A DNA stretch of 64,000 nt, taken from Macrocystis pyrifera. Taxonomy: Eukaryota; Sar; Phaeophyceae; Laminariales; Laminariaceae. The position numbers and the translations under genes are program-made. The DNA lies in assembly GCA_031763025.1 (NCBI GenBank), contig JASSKH010000011.1, positions 13,962,678 to 14,026,677 on the forward strand, read 5' to 3'. Under the pieces are notes generated by a model. It was not told the DNA's origin. It ran no database searches and was given only the letters and a program-made list of their open reading frames with translations. Below are positions 21,829 through 33,790 of the stretch, in pieces (position 1 is the first letter of the stretch; each line of letters opens with the position of its first letter).

Positions 21829-22728
21829 CTGCAGCAGTCATCGAACAGGAAACACACGATTAGGTCGATAGTGTATCACGAGGGAGGCACGTTCAAGGAG
21901 GAGGGGGTGGGGAGGGCGTCAGCAGATGCGGATAGTTTGGGCAACTGGAGGTCGCAATGATGGTTGTACTCGTGTGCATACCGTAAAACATCTTCCTACC
22001 CAAGACGCTTGAAACCTACGCTTCGCGAAGAATGAGTTTTTGCAGAGTCGACTTTCATTTACGATGAGTGAACTACGAGGTAGAATCGCCTCCATACATA
22101 TCGAACCCCAACGCATCGTGCCGTGAGATTGGGTTTCGACATCAATGGGTGGCGGTCAATGATCCGGACAACAAATCTTTCTAAATCGAGCTGTAGAGCC
22201 ACAAATTGGCAACTTGACTGTTCGAAACATGCCGTATATGTCCTACTTACGATGCCAAAGTAATGGACACGACTATTAAGTTAGTGCACACCAGATTATC
22301 CAGTATTACACTCAAATTTCACCTATAAACTGTTCATGCTCGAAGTTTTTTTTCTCGAGGGACTTCAAGTTCGCTTTATCAGAAAACAGAACAAGTGAGC
22401 TACTTGAAGTTAGTCCCCCAACAACACAAAATTTTGCTGAGGTCTTATACAGTAATTGAATTAAGCCATCTAATTCCACCTCGATCGCCGATAACAGGGT
22501 GCGCGATTGGGTCTGGTCCTTACATGGAACATGGAAGAACAGGTAAGGCGCACACGCCTCTGGGCCGCTTCGTTGCCTGGCCTGTCACGCATATACCGCA
22601 AGCCTTCTAAACCCTACTGCTACGTCACACTCGCTACGTCGAGCATGATAACCGCCATGAAATGTGCGAATGAGGTTGGTTTCTAGGGGAAATGGAGCGC
22701 ATACACACACGCCTTCAGCCTACGTCAC

Positions 22729-22998
22729 CTGGTTAGTCATGCCGGCAGTCCCCATCTCCTCCAACGTGAGTGAATCGGAGTCAAGCAATCGGTCGTTGCT
22801 TGAGTCTTCGAAGCAGCCGACGGACTCCGTGCCGGAAGGCACGCTGGATGAGCACACCAGCGGGGGGAGGGGGCCCGCGTAGAGGGTCTTGTAGTAGCCC
22901 GTCTCACCCTCGAGGGGCCAGGTGTACACGCCTGGTACGGTGGGGCTGTAGGCTTCGTCGTCGGCAAGATTAGTGTTCACGGTGTCCCAGATGTGAAA
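22729..22998 (-). CDS. WSC-domain protein gene, exon opening WSC domain 1
   Basis: The 270-bp exon, phase 0, follows acceptor CTACCACAG and reads FHIWDTVNTNLADDEAYSPT, a middle segment with VYTWPLEGETGYYKTLYAGP, then VGCFEDSSNDRLL and GMTNQ before donor CAG/GTGACG. The last 30 residues are the start of WSC domain 1. The first 60 belong to the unrecognised N-terminal region shared with the two exons upstream. That region is rich in aromatic and acidic residues and could be a beta-sandwich extracellular domain, but I cannot name it. Confidence 0.85.
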
Positions 22999-23736
22999 CT
23001 GTGGTAGTTGTTCGGCGGAGAGGGTCGCGGGAGTGGGGAAAGGTTTTGAGGTGGCGCCGGAATGTCGAGTAATAGACATCGAATAATGTAAGCTTCCCTT
23101 CGGTCGTACGGAACAAACACGTGAGCGCACTGACGAACTTTTAAAGGCATGGTTTTATGTGCTGCAGTTGCACGACTGTCTTGTTCGTCGCGCAATCAGT
23201 GATCAATTGAGGAATAGAACACCCCCACATACCGATAATACACGTTGCTGAGATCCCGGTGTTTGTTTCTTGGGTCACTTGTTTCAGCACTAAATGCCGT
23301 AAATAGCTTTGGCTTCAGCAAGAGGGTTGATGTGATACTGTACTGTAGTCCAGACGCCTAAAATCTTCATGACAGGTGTATTCCCAAGAAATGGTTGAGA
23401 CCGAAGTAGGCTTGGGGCTTACGAGAAAAGTCATGTAAAGTACCAACCAGCTCGTTGAGGGTGGCCGACGTCGACAATAAGAATACTTCCCTCGCGTCCT
23501 TCCCTGAATATAGCTGGGCCAATGTCTTCAGCTCCCTGGTGTCCTGCGTTGAACATAGGTCACTGAGTCAACCTCTAAACAATGCTGCCTGATGCACTTT
23601 CTTGTATGTGGGTAGCTGCACCAATGTCTATAAAACCCTCGTGTTCTCCCTTGAAAACTGGACAAGAGGGCAAGCTAGACAGCCCTCGTGTTTTTTCCTT
23701 GAAAAATATAGTAAGTATACTGAAGTAGTTTTATAC

Positions 23737-23869
23737 CTCGTCCGGACCGTTCTCGATCTCCCACGAGGTGCGTTGCTGCAGTTCCGAGCCTTCATCGCTA
23801 AAACTTTCGACCATTAGGTCAAGCTCGTACTCACCGAACGGACAGCACAAGAACAGGTTCAGCTGCACC
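23737..23869 (-). CDS. WSC-domain protein gene, N-terminal region exon
   Basis: The 133-bp exon lies between acceptor TTTTTGGCAG and donor GAG/GTATAA. One leading base completes an Arg codon with the AG left by the exon ending at 24449; then it reads VQLNLFLCCPFGEYELDLMV, ESFSDEGSELQQ and TSWEIENGPDE. It ends in phase 0, fitting the exon at 22998. Alternating hydrophobic residues suggest beta strands. No family is recognised. The perfect 2+1 phase match with its neighbour supports the gene model more than the sequence itself does. Confidence 0.75.
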
Positions 23870-24448
23870 CTGCCAAAAAGAAAAGAAATACGCCAACGAT
23901 GTAAGAGAAACACAAGGACGGATTCGTCTGCAACATTCAAGATTCCGCAAATACACGTGTACACAGGAACGAATATCCCACACACGCTGAGTTTCGGCTT
24001 GTGCTTCCGACCGCAAACGACGCAAAACCAGAGGTCGCTCTACCTGTCTCACACCCGAAAAACATGCTGTTATCAGCTGAGATATGAACATTTACTAAAC
24101 CATCATCCTTTCCCGGAAAACTAACTACGCGAAATAAACTGCTGAGCAAAGTTTTTTCATAATTATATCAAGTGGTATTTCACACATTTAACAGATCACG
24201 ATCTACAGGTCGAAGATGATCTGCTCAGATCTCATCTTGCCGTGTTTTGATGCGGTGTGCAGGAGCTGTAAATCTTTTTGCAGTGAATATCCAACCCAGG
24301 AAATCTGTACTAGACCAGGCAGATTTTACTGCCCCGACGGGGCAACGTGAGCTACAACAGTGGATCTAACAGGCTAGGACTATATCGGGCCCGACAATTC
24401 TACCGTAGATCATGACGTGGGGATTGATGATCTGTACGAGGCGTGCAC

Positions 24449-24559
24449 CTGCCGAAGCTGGTGTTAGGAGCGCTGTCCCCGTCAGTGCTGTCGTAGGAGG
24501 TCTCCCATGACAGCAGCTCCGACTCGGGCAGTTCCGCTCCGCAGGGCCCGGTTGTCTGC
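24449..24559 (-). CDS. WSC-domain protein gene, most 5' exon identified
   Basis: The 111-bp exon follows a pyrimidine-rich tract and acceptor GCATCTCAG and reads QTTGPCGAELPESELLSWET, then SYDSTDGDSAPNTSFG plus the first two bases of an Arg codon before donor CAG/GTGCAC. It begins one base into a codon, so at least one more exon lies upstream (higher coordinates). I did not find that exon, the start codon or a signal peptide. The expected secretory signal should be in the missing exon. Confidence 0.7.
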
Positions 24560-24849
24560 CTGAGATGCCAAACATCCACACACGACAATCACCGAGCAGG
24601 GCAGAATGACAACAGGAAGCAAAGGAAAAAATGTGGTGTTCGTTGTCAGCAGAACAAGTAGGGATGGGGCTATGAACCTGCCGATAGAAGTGGTTGATTC
24701 ATTCGAATGGGAGTTGGGCGCGGCCGAATAGTATCATGATCGTTGTAAACAACTCAAAAGGCAGGCACCAAGATGCCGTTCAGATGCCGAGTATGTCAGA
24801 CTGGCATAAATCCCGGGGTGTTCTACATCAGATGGACAGCCCGTGGACT

Positions 24850-25790
24850 CGTCCATGGGGCCGATCGATGGTCTACCATTGGCGCGTGCCATATTACAAC
24901 CTACCGTAGAAACCAAAGTGCTCCATGAAATGTGCCAATTCAAAGCCAATCGGTCCGTGGTGTGTGCCATGGTCCTTTTCACCGGCAACAATCACTTACA
25001 TGACCAGTGGTCTAGTTTATGGTGCACCATATGGAGCACGCCATGCTGTAGTCGTGCAAGACTCCATTTTTCCCGAAAATGCTAACGTGAACATTTCGTG
25101 CATGACATAAATATATCTCAGAAAACTTGATTCCATGGTACATGCCATGGTCGCCGAAGGCAGGTTCCACGGAAAATGATATAGCATTTCCCATGGTTAT
25201 CCCCCCATGGTACGTATACCATGGCATACTCTGTGAAACTAAACAGTTCAGATGGGGTTTGCCATGGCATCTATTTACAGCGGCGTTTACGGAACACTCA
25301 ACGGACGGGCCCATGAATCGTCCAACGGACACACCGGGTAGAGTGCCAATCATCGTTCGCGTACGGCACGGGTCATGGAACAGTTATAGCACATTCAATG
25401 GGAGAGTCCGTGTGACTCACCGACATTACCATTCGTTACACCATGGGAGATGCGATGACATCAAGGCATACACCGCGATATTCCAGGGTACACCCCAAGA
25501 GGTAGCCCACGGCATGGAAAAGTCCATGATGTACCCCAGTTGTCGGATAGTTAAAGGTGGTACCCATGGGGTGTTCCGTGGAGAGAACCATGACCTAACA
25601 CTGACAATGGGGCACTCCGTGGCGTGCTCCATGGTGAAGCTATGCCATCGACCATAGGCCAGTCCATGGGGTCAACCATGACTCACACCGTGGTTAACCG
25701 TGCCCCTCCCTACGGGTTCATCAACAAACTATGTCATAGGTCGTCCAAAGGCGGGCATCCGTGGTTTGCTCCATGGTCAACCATAGGTTA
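24850..25790. repeat. CCATGG-palindrome-rich tract 1
   Basis: About thirteen CCATGG hexamers occur in 0.94 kb, many extended to ACCATGGT, GCCATGGC or CCCATGGG and separated by 10-90 bases of otherwise unlike sequence. Chance expectation is one per 4 kb. Variant forms (CCGTGG, CCATAGG) suggest decay from an even denser array. A second tract lies at 56260-56650. Confidence 0.8.
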
Positions 25791-27394
25791 ACCCCTAGGT
25801 TATTCAACGAGTTGAGACCATCGGGAATTCCCGGGATGTCAGGGCTGAAGCGCATTATTGTAGTTGCGAACATCCCAGAAACATGACACCCAGGCAGAAA
25901 TGCTACCAACCGCCCGTCAGAGCGAAGTACTGTGTGTATCGACTGTAGCAATAAGGGCAAATTATGTTACTATCAACATCAGTTCAAAAACACAACGGGA
26001 GTAGTAGAATATTTCGAGAGCGGTAGTAGTACAGGCACGAGAGTGGTGTTCGTTGTTAGCGAAATGGACAAGAGGCAACAGATGCAGCCGGTTAACTGTC
26101 ACGTTGAATTAACTACGGGCGTGATAGCAAACACACACAATGCTCGCTATTGTTGATACGGTACCAAGAGGCGTTTCGTAGACTAGAGGCAATGCAGCGT
26201 GCCACATACCTAGTCGGCGTACGGGTGCCGTACGCACGTGGCCAAAACAATTTAACGATATTCATTGATGTTACAGCAATTCAAAGACAGCACTATCTGG
26301 CAACTGTTTATTTAGATCAATGTAAAAAACGAGAGTACCGAACACGTAGCAAATAAAGTAAGGGGGTTGGGATACTGTACTCTAACGCTTTTGTAGTGAC
26401 CTTCGTTTCTGATTCTCCGCCATTTTCTTGCGATTGACACACGCTGCACCATTGTCGGAATACCTAAAAATAGATATATGCCTGGTACCTGGTTTCCGTT
26501 AATGTTCGTTCCTAGCATTTGACAGGTACGAGGAAAAGACCTTGCCAAACGATGGCTTTGTTTTCGCAGTTTCTTCTTCCGGAAGTTTGCCTACGTACGA
26601 GTACATTATCGGTTTAGTACCGTACTACTTGTGTACAGGCAATGCCCAAATGTATCCGGTGATGGCATTTAGGGACACGAGACACGAGGCGATGGAGCCG
26701 CCACGTATCGGTTTGAAGGGGTTACAGAGAAGGAGCAGTTTAGGAAACTGACCTTCATTTTTGAGCAATTTGTGGACATGGGACAATGCAGTTGCCAACA
26801 CCAGGTAGCCAAGTATAGGGAACGAGGTTCCTCGATAGCTATTCGCTGATAAGGTGGCTTGTTTGCCCTCCCGTTTGTTCTTTTCGCCCTACTTTTTGCT
26901 CTGTCTCCCAGTCATAACTTGGGTTCAGGGTCACACAGTAGGCTCTCCTCCCCCCTCCCTTGTATGCATGGGGCGTGTCTTTTTTTAAGTCAATCGCGAG
27001 AAGACTCCAGCCGATTCTTCCCTGGTTTGACTCGCATCGAAGGACACGATTTGATTAAATGCAACTGGCAATGTTCAGTTGGAACGGGTTGCTGGAGTAG
27101 AATACATACAAGATTGTAGAGAAATGCAGACCGAAGCGCGCTGCTGGAACTTCCTATAAGCAGCCATGAGGCAATCAAGCTGCAGAATACTGGTCCAGTT
27201 GAAATGACGGGCACTGGTGTTACAAGGTTTTCTCTATTGAGCTACATACAAAAAGGTATCCGGCCAACGCATCGATCACGCAGCGCATGATAATGCTAAC
27301 GACACGGAACTATCGAAGTCAGTTCAAGGTTTTGAACACGACGGGTGCCGAGCCTATTGCCATTCTAAAATCAGGGATAGGTTCAACACACCAC
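25791..27394. other. No gene recognised
   Basis: A minus-strand frame 25721-25960 has a loose leucine-rich look (IPGIPDGLNSLNNLGVNLWL), and 26990-27214 minus starts with a Met and hydrophobic stretch. Either could hold a missing 5' exon of the WSC gene, but no splice partner with the right phase was found. Confidence 0.4.
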
Positions 27395-30210
27395 CGGGGT
27401 ACTCAGTTGTTGCTTGCCTTAGTCATTTGACCATTGATCACGCATCCCCTTCGAGACGGAGAACCGTTCCTACTTCTAATAGAGACACCTCCAACAATTG
27501 GGCGCTCAATACGTTGTTTCCTTATATTACATCTTTGCTAATCTTATCCCCTTCCTGTTTGGCCTCCTGTGGCCACCATCTATCTCGTAGGATAACGATT
27601 GTTTCCTCGCTGCTATTCAGTGTATCAAACTCCTCCATGTCACATTCGTCTTTTTCCCTCATCTCTTCTAACACATCTCGTTCCTCCTTGCATATTTCAC
27701 ATTCTCCTACTATGAGAGTTCTACTCTCTACTGCTTTCCACACGGGCACATCTATCTGTGCATCTACTTCCTCCTCCTCCCGGCTACTGGTATATACCTT
27801 TTTCTTCTTTCTAGCAGGTCCAGGTCACCTACACGAAAGCGCAGTTGCAGCGCTTTCGCAAAGTCCATCAATTGGGCTGTGTAAATGCGTATTCATTCCT
27901 ATCTCTTCCCTCAATCCTCCGTATATCTCTTAAGTGTTTTTCCGATTCCACCTTGTTTCTCAGCGCTAGCCTTTCCCTTCGTTCTATACTTTCTTCTACT
28001 TCTACATTGTACGTCCCAAACTTCCCGGCGGACATCATCTCTTCTTCGTTTTCCCCTATATCCTTTGACACTTTCTCAACTACCCCATCCCACCTTATTC
28101 CAGCTCACCCTTTTGATACTTTCTCCCGTACAGCTCTATCAACTATGGCTGGCAACCTGTTTTCGGCATGTTCCTTACTTAATATTGCCATTTCAACTTT
28201 ATCATGTCAATATTTGTCGTGAGTGTGTGCAATCCCAGTTCTGCTCTTACTGCGGTAGTACTAGTCGTACTTGATCATCTTAGGATTATTTTAGCTGCTG
28301 TCATTTGTATTGTTTGCAATTGGTTTACGAGTTTGGCGTTCCCTTCCCATCCTTTTCCTGCATACTCTAGCTTTGGTACTATCGCATTCATCAGGATACA
28401 TTTCTTAATCCTAGCGTCAAGGTGCGAGTCCATTAGGATCGCATCCATCTTGCCTACGTGTGCTTCACCCGTTACTGTTGATTTTTCTATATGTGTACCC
28501 CAAAAGCAGTCTTTTGAGATCTCTACGCCAAGGTATGTATACTGGTCTACGATCGGCAATTCATCTTCTCCCCACTTCTAACTGAAATTTACCGGCTGTA
28601 TCTGTTCTTCGTTACAAACAACTACTGCGCATTTCTTGACGTTCGCCGTTACCCTCCGTTTCCTAGTGTGTTCTAGTGCCTTCTCTATTTGTTTCTGCAA
28701 TCCTTCGGGTGTTTCTGATGTCCCCACAAAGTCATCAGAAAACATCAATCCCGACACCGTCTCTTCCCTTCCCGTGACTCCCTGCCTTGCTGCCTCGACA
28801 TCAACTATCAGATCGTTAATATATATATTTGGAGTAGGTAAGGCGACAACGTACATCCCTGTGCAACTCCTTGTAGAATATCAACATACATCGATATTTC
28901 CCCGGCCAGTATTACAGCGCTTCTCGCACATCCGTCATATTTTTCATCATTCTCCACATCATTCCTCTGATTCCAATTTCCCACAGTTTTTTCCACAATC
29001 AATGTCTCCGTCCTGTGTTGTAGGTTTTCTGCATATCTAGAAAGAAACAGTACGTTGTCAGTCCGCGTCTTTCCTACCTTGAATAATCTTGCCTGAGGTG
29101 TCACATGGGTCTACGTGGCTACGGTTAGGCCTAAGCCCTGCTAGCCCCTCGTATATTTTGTCTCCATTCACCATTATCGCTCCCATTCTTTCGTTCAAAA
29201 TCTTACAAAAGGTTTTACCTGCTGTACTAAGTAGCGTTATCCCTCTATAGTTCCCCCGGTCAGCATAATCTCCTTTCTTAAATGAGTTTACCACTACTCC
29301 AAACGTTTACCACTACTTCTTCTCGCCACGTCCTGTACTCGTTTTTCCATACCCAGTTATACAACAGAATCATCATGGTAAGCATCCCTTCCCCCTTGTA
29401 CTTCATGAATTCATTCACAATTTGGTCTGCCCCAGCTGCCTTTCTATTCTTAAGTTTAGCTACATACTTCTTTACTTCTTCCCTTATGAACTCTGTCTGC
29501 AACCCTCGCGAACCACTGTCTCTTCCCTTTTTGATGGATCTACGTTCGCCTCTGCCCACGCGTTGACTTCCTTCTCGAATTCTGCGTCGAACATTTCGTT
29601 GGCTTTGGGCGTTGCTAGCTTACGGTAATGCTCTAATAGCACTTCCCTCTTCCCCTTCGAACTATGAACCACTTCACCGTTCTGTGCTCTCAGGTTAGCT
29701 ATTCCCGCGTCTGCCTCCCCTGCTTCTTTGCCCAGTATCCCTTTCATCCCTACCCACATCTGCTTCATCCCGCCTTGAAAGTCTTCATTTGTTTTATTTA
29801 CTACTTCTTAGCATATACCGTTCTTTTTCTCCACCATCAATTTTACTTTATTTCTAGCTATGGTATATTCCTCCCACCCTGTCGTAGTTTTACTCGATGT
29901 AAACCTTGTGTGTGCCTTTCTGCTTACTCTTATAGCCTTTTTCACTTCCTCATCCCCCCATTTCACTGCTCGGTTCTATCCTATCAATTTCTTCCGTGTT
30001 ACTTTACTTGCTGTGGTCTTGACCAAGTGCTCCCATCCTTCTATTATCCCAGCTGCTGCATCATCCCTCTCTATACCGTTCCTTGTTGTACCTATTCTTC
30101 CCAACGGCTCGGAAACTAAATTGGTCTTGATGCCCCCGCCCCCCTCTACCACACGAAACATTCGACCTCCGCCCTGTATTTCAACCTGACTTTGATAAAC
30201 GCCGTGTCAT
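27395..30210 (-). mobile_element. LINE copy 4: longest copy, 5'-truncated
   Basis: The 2.8-kb copy shares the 3' end of copy 1 (ACTAAGGCAAGCAACAA) and extends upstream through zinc-motif region, RT C-terminus, RT core and part of the linker before RT. The C-tail here is reduced to CCCC. The copy breaks off around 30210, just before a 16-base C run at 30211-30228. No endonuclease domain or first ORF is present, so only the 3' part of the full element is known from this window. Confidence 0.9.
27522..30161 (-). pseudogene. Non-LTR retrotransposon reverse transcriptase, frameshifted
   Basis: Consecutive minus-strand fragments give the RT motifs in order: LKNRKAAGADQIVNEFMKY (29278-29559), FKKGDYADRGNYRGITLLST and AGLRPNRS (29058-29294), GVAQGCTLSPYLLQIY (28808-29104), GLMFSDDFVG, the catalytic xDD box (28578-28856), and YLGVEISKDCFWGTHI (28275-28559). 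The zinc motif in 27522-27749 keeps ESRTLIVGEC but has lost the leading CxC. Each motif lies in an overlapping but different frame, so several indels have broken the gene. The catalytic pair DD is intact, unlike in copy 5. Confidence 0.9.
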
Positions 30211-30231
30211 CGCCCCCCCCCCCCCCCCGCC

Positions 30232-32539
30232 GCCACACAGACGAGAGGTATCCAACATAGACGAGGTAGGAAATTGCACAGATAGATAATAGATAAACTA
30301 GAAGTAAAAGAGAAACGGGAAGATTTCCAAGAAGAGATGGCGAATATCTCCACACCCGCTTCATGACTCTTCAAGAATTTTAGTCCGCACAACGCACAAC
30401 CAACATTTTTTATGTGCTACTACGGTAGTCCCACAACGAATATACTAGTGAACATATCAAACTAACAGGCAGACAGATAGTTGCTCGCTTGAGGCGCTCT
30501 ACCAGTCAGACATTATTGACCAAGCACATCCAACTCCCCCACCGGACAACATGGTGTTCCCAGTGAATGTACGTGTAGCTTGCCACCTCGGGTGTAAATA
30601 TAGGGATCGCTTGGTCTTTATATTATTTTGAAAACGATTCTAATATTTCCTCTTAGACTGTATCTGATCTAGGGCTACACCAGTAGGTGGGTCGGTTCTT
30701 CCAAGTATTTCTTCGGGTGGGACATTGGGCTTTTTATGCGAGGAAGATTGAAAAGAAGCCACCACTCCTATCGGGGCCTTGCTCTTGAAACACGGAAGTA
30801 TCGAAGCCAGTGTGGAGCACGGGAGAATCGACGCCAGTTCAATCACGGGAGTATCAATGTCAGAGTGAGTCGCGGTAGTTCGAAGCAAGCTTGGAGTACG
30901 TGGGAATCGGAGTGAGCTTGAAAGTATCTGAGTGTCAATGTCAGTTTGGAGCAAATGGGCGTCGTAGTGACGGTAGCCTGAAACGCGGAAGCATTGGAAT
31001 TTCTCTTGAAACACACGGCAGTGTCAAAGTCGGTTAAAAAGCTTTTCGTCTTCCAAACAGAGTATCAACACTAGCTTGAGAGACTGCTGATGTATTGAAA
31101 CTGTTTAATATTTTTCTGAATTACTGACGAGTACTAAGGAACAGAGAATAGAAGGCAAATCAAAGTACGCAACCACGATCGGGCTAAAACATGTCGAGGA
31201 AGTTATGTTGAAGTTTGTAGTAGATCACACGTGGCCACTGGAGTACGTTGAGGGCTACTCTGGTGGACCTTAAGTAAAAACACCTTGAGCCACAAATCTC
31301 AAGGTCGATCATTGCCCAACGTAACGTTCACAACGCCCCCGGATTGTCGAATGTACGCCACATTGTACTCAGGTTCGGAAACGTACCAGGTCAAAGTGCT
31401 GTGTTTTTTGCTACGGCTGTAGCATTTGACAACAAAAATCGAAATCGACTCGAGAAACAAACCACCAAATAAAAAACGATAACAACAAAGCAAAATCATG
31501 AAATCCGGGAGAAAAAAGAAAACGAAATAATAGCGAAATTTGAAGTAATCGGGAAAAAATAATACGTACAAGAAAAAACGTACTATTAATAATTAAATAG
31601 GAGAAGACAGCAATGTACATGGTGCAGTGCGTGGGCCCACAACAACACCAACAGTAACTCATGACTGCTGTATGGTCAACAATGTGTTGTTTTTTTTTCC
31701 TGTATGTATACCTTTCGGATCTCACTGGTTGTTTTGCGCTGCACAAAACCGACACCATATGCGAACACATGCTCATTGAGCAAAAACAACCCCAAAAGTA
31801 CGTTAAAAGTAAGCAAAACACGTCAAACTTCAGCACATACCACGTTCGGAGAAGAAGAACGTTTTGTGCTATTTTCACATCTTTTGGACGGGTTCCGCGT
31901 CTATTCTGCAATAAGCGTATTTTTACCCAAAAATAAAATTACATGATTTCATAAAAATTTCCATCGACACAAACTCATCTCTTGTACGATGCATACACCA
32001 TCGCAGATACCTGCACCCACATTGTCAACTTCATGCCCCTCTTTCCCATCCCTTCTTCTCAAACATGCCAACGATGCAGTACCCCACCCCACAACGAGCC
32101 CCAGATTTCCTCCGTTCAATATTCCATCTTGTATGTCGTCAATATATGGTATATGACAACACTTAATACGGTATACCATTAATCTCAAAAATGTGTCATA
32201 CGTTGTTGGAGAAAAAAAACACTCACAACAATCGGTGCGAGAATATCTCCAATCTAACGAAACCGTCACACGTTATTCAAACTACACAACGGAAACGTCT
32301 CACAATCGAGGTGTATTTGGTACGTTACGGCAGCGTTGCGGTATACGTTTTTCCTGTCGCTGCAACGTGATAAGGTTGTGGTTGCGCCACAACGTCCCGC
32401 AACGTACCCACGTAGCCATCTGTGCTATTAATACTACAATACTACAAGCGTAGGTGAAAAACACCTCTCCCTAAGGGAGACAGCCAAACCGGGCAAATAC
32501 ACCAATTTCTTGCTTCAAGGCTCTACTCGTATAATATAT
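30232..32539. other. No gene recognised
   Basis: The part 30700-31010 loosely repeats GGAGTATCGAAGCCAGT-type units of ~40 bp. The part 31440-31600 is A-rich. Frames such as 31411-31911 minus (Phe/Tyr/Cys-rich) look like simple-sequence by-products. Confidence 0.45.
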
Positions 32540-32780
32540 GGTTCGTGTGAGTTGGCCGACTACAACTCGTCCACTAGTCCTAGTTACTATTAATACAGTA
32601 GCTGCGTACTGTAGGCTACTTCCATGGCTTCAGTAGTGTTGAGGGCTATGAGTGGACATGCCAAAAATATGTCAGTTGGCCAGGTAGGTTCCATGATTTG
32701 TATCTAACGCTGTGAGTTGGCCTGACTATAATCCGTCAACCAGTTGATAGAGGCCTAGGTATGACTAGTTTATAGGGCTG
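32540..32780. repeat. Tandem GAGTTGGCCTGACTATAAGTCG array, left part
   Basis: Units of ~110-130 bp share TGAGTTGGCC-GACTATAAnTCG-C-ACTAG and GGTTCCATG. The array resumes at 33556-33790, so the LTR element between was inserted into it. Confidence 0.7.
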
Positions 32781-33555
32781 TGTTATAGTACCGCTTTGAC
32801 TGAGGCTCAGAGCCGGGTAATTACCTGGGTTTAGGTATTGGGATCGTATTTGAGTTCTTGCGAGGCCTGTCTATGATGGAAAACCAGCCAGGCACAAGCC
32901 CTGCTCTCAATCTCGCCGTGCACGAAAGGAACGAAGCTGCTCTTCTTTCATCTCGGAGCAAACAACACACAATAGTACCAACGAGTACCGGCTTAATAAG
33001 CAAACCTGTCTAGGGATACAAAGTGTCCCGACTTGGATCCTAACAAGTGGTGCCTCCGAGAGTAGCATGGCGATGACTTTTCTTGACGATTTATTCCTGC
33101 CTCTTAGGGCTAGGCCTTCTTTTCTGTATCCTTTTTTGACGTACCTCGCCGGCTTCATTACCTTGCCGTTCAGAGGTGTGAATGTGGGTTTTGAGGAGCC
33201 GCATCTTCGACTCATCATGTTATAGCTTGTAGAATCGGGGTTTCTACGAACTTCCCATGATTCAGCATATACGGCTCATCAGAACGAGGTAGTGACATGG
33301 TAGTGCAATGAATGAGGCTGAAATCCCGGTAATTACCTGGGTTCAGGTATTGAGAACGTATTAGTAGTATTTGGGAGGCGTATCTTAGATGGATTCCCAG
33401 CGAGGCACGAGCCTTGCTCTCAGTCTCTCCGTGCACGAAAGGAACAAAGCCGATCTTCTATCTCTGAGCAAACATCATACACGAGTACCAAAAAGTACCT
33501 GCTTAATAAGCAAACCTATCTAGGGATACAAAGTGTCCCGACCTAGATCATAACA
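32781..33555 (-). mobile_element. Short LTR element (TRIM-like), internally deleted
   Basis: Two direct repeats of 265 and 263 bp (32781-33045 and 33293-33555) begin TGTTA and end TAACA/TGTCA on the minus strand and enclose only ~250 bp. Both contain GGGACACTTTGTATCCCTAG and GGTAATTACC. The interior holds the start of a gag-like frame, then runs straight into the 3' LTR. It cannot encode its own proteins. Related fragments lie at 48168-48335, 55346-55700 and 57008-57064. A clean target duplication was not found. Confidence 0.75.
33046..33218 (-). pseudogene. Gag-like N-terminus of the LTR element, truncated by 3' LTR
   Basis: From ATG at 33218 the minus strand reads MMSRRCGSSKPTFTPLNGKV, KPARYVKKGYRKEGLALRGR and NKSSRKVIAML before entering the LTR. 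The plus strand at 55549 encodes a clear relative (MSRRCGSAKPTPTPLNGEAT, KSSTKAIAM). Conservation at the amino-acid level indicates a real coding start of a parent element. The residues are basic, as expected for an RNA-binding structural protein; the family is not known to me. Confidence 0.6.
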
Positions 33556-33790
33556 GTTGGGAGTTGGCCTGACTATTAGTCGGCAACTACGTATTAGTTC
33601 CTGAATAGGTTCCATGGCAAGAGTTCCATGAAAAGTTCCACGAATACTGTATAGGGCTGGGAGTTGGCCGACTATTAGTCGTCGACTTGTTGTGAGGTGC
33701 CTACTGCAAATAGGTTCATGAATAGTAGGGTTGTGATTTAGCTCACTATAAGTCGCCGACTAGATACTAGTTGCCTACCCGTGGTAGGTA
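33556..33790. repeat. Tandem GAGTTGGCCTGACTATAAGTCG array, right part
   Basis: This is the continuation of the array at 32540-32780 on the far side of the inserted LTR element: GGGAGTTGGCCGACTATTAG recurs at about 33560 and 33660 with a weaker copy near 33730. Confidence 0.7.

Noticed and set aside
24850-25790. Possible 5' exons of the WSC gene in this tract
   Set aside because: GT-AG pairs exist, but the frames consist of CCATGG-derived words and none ends in the required phase 2.
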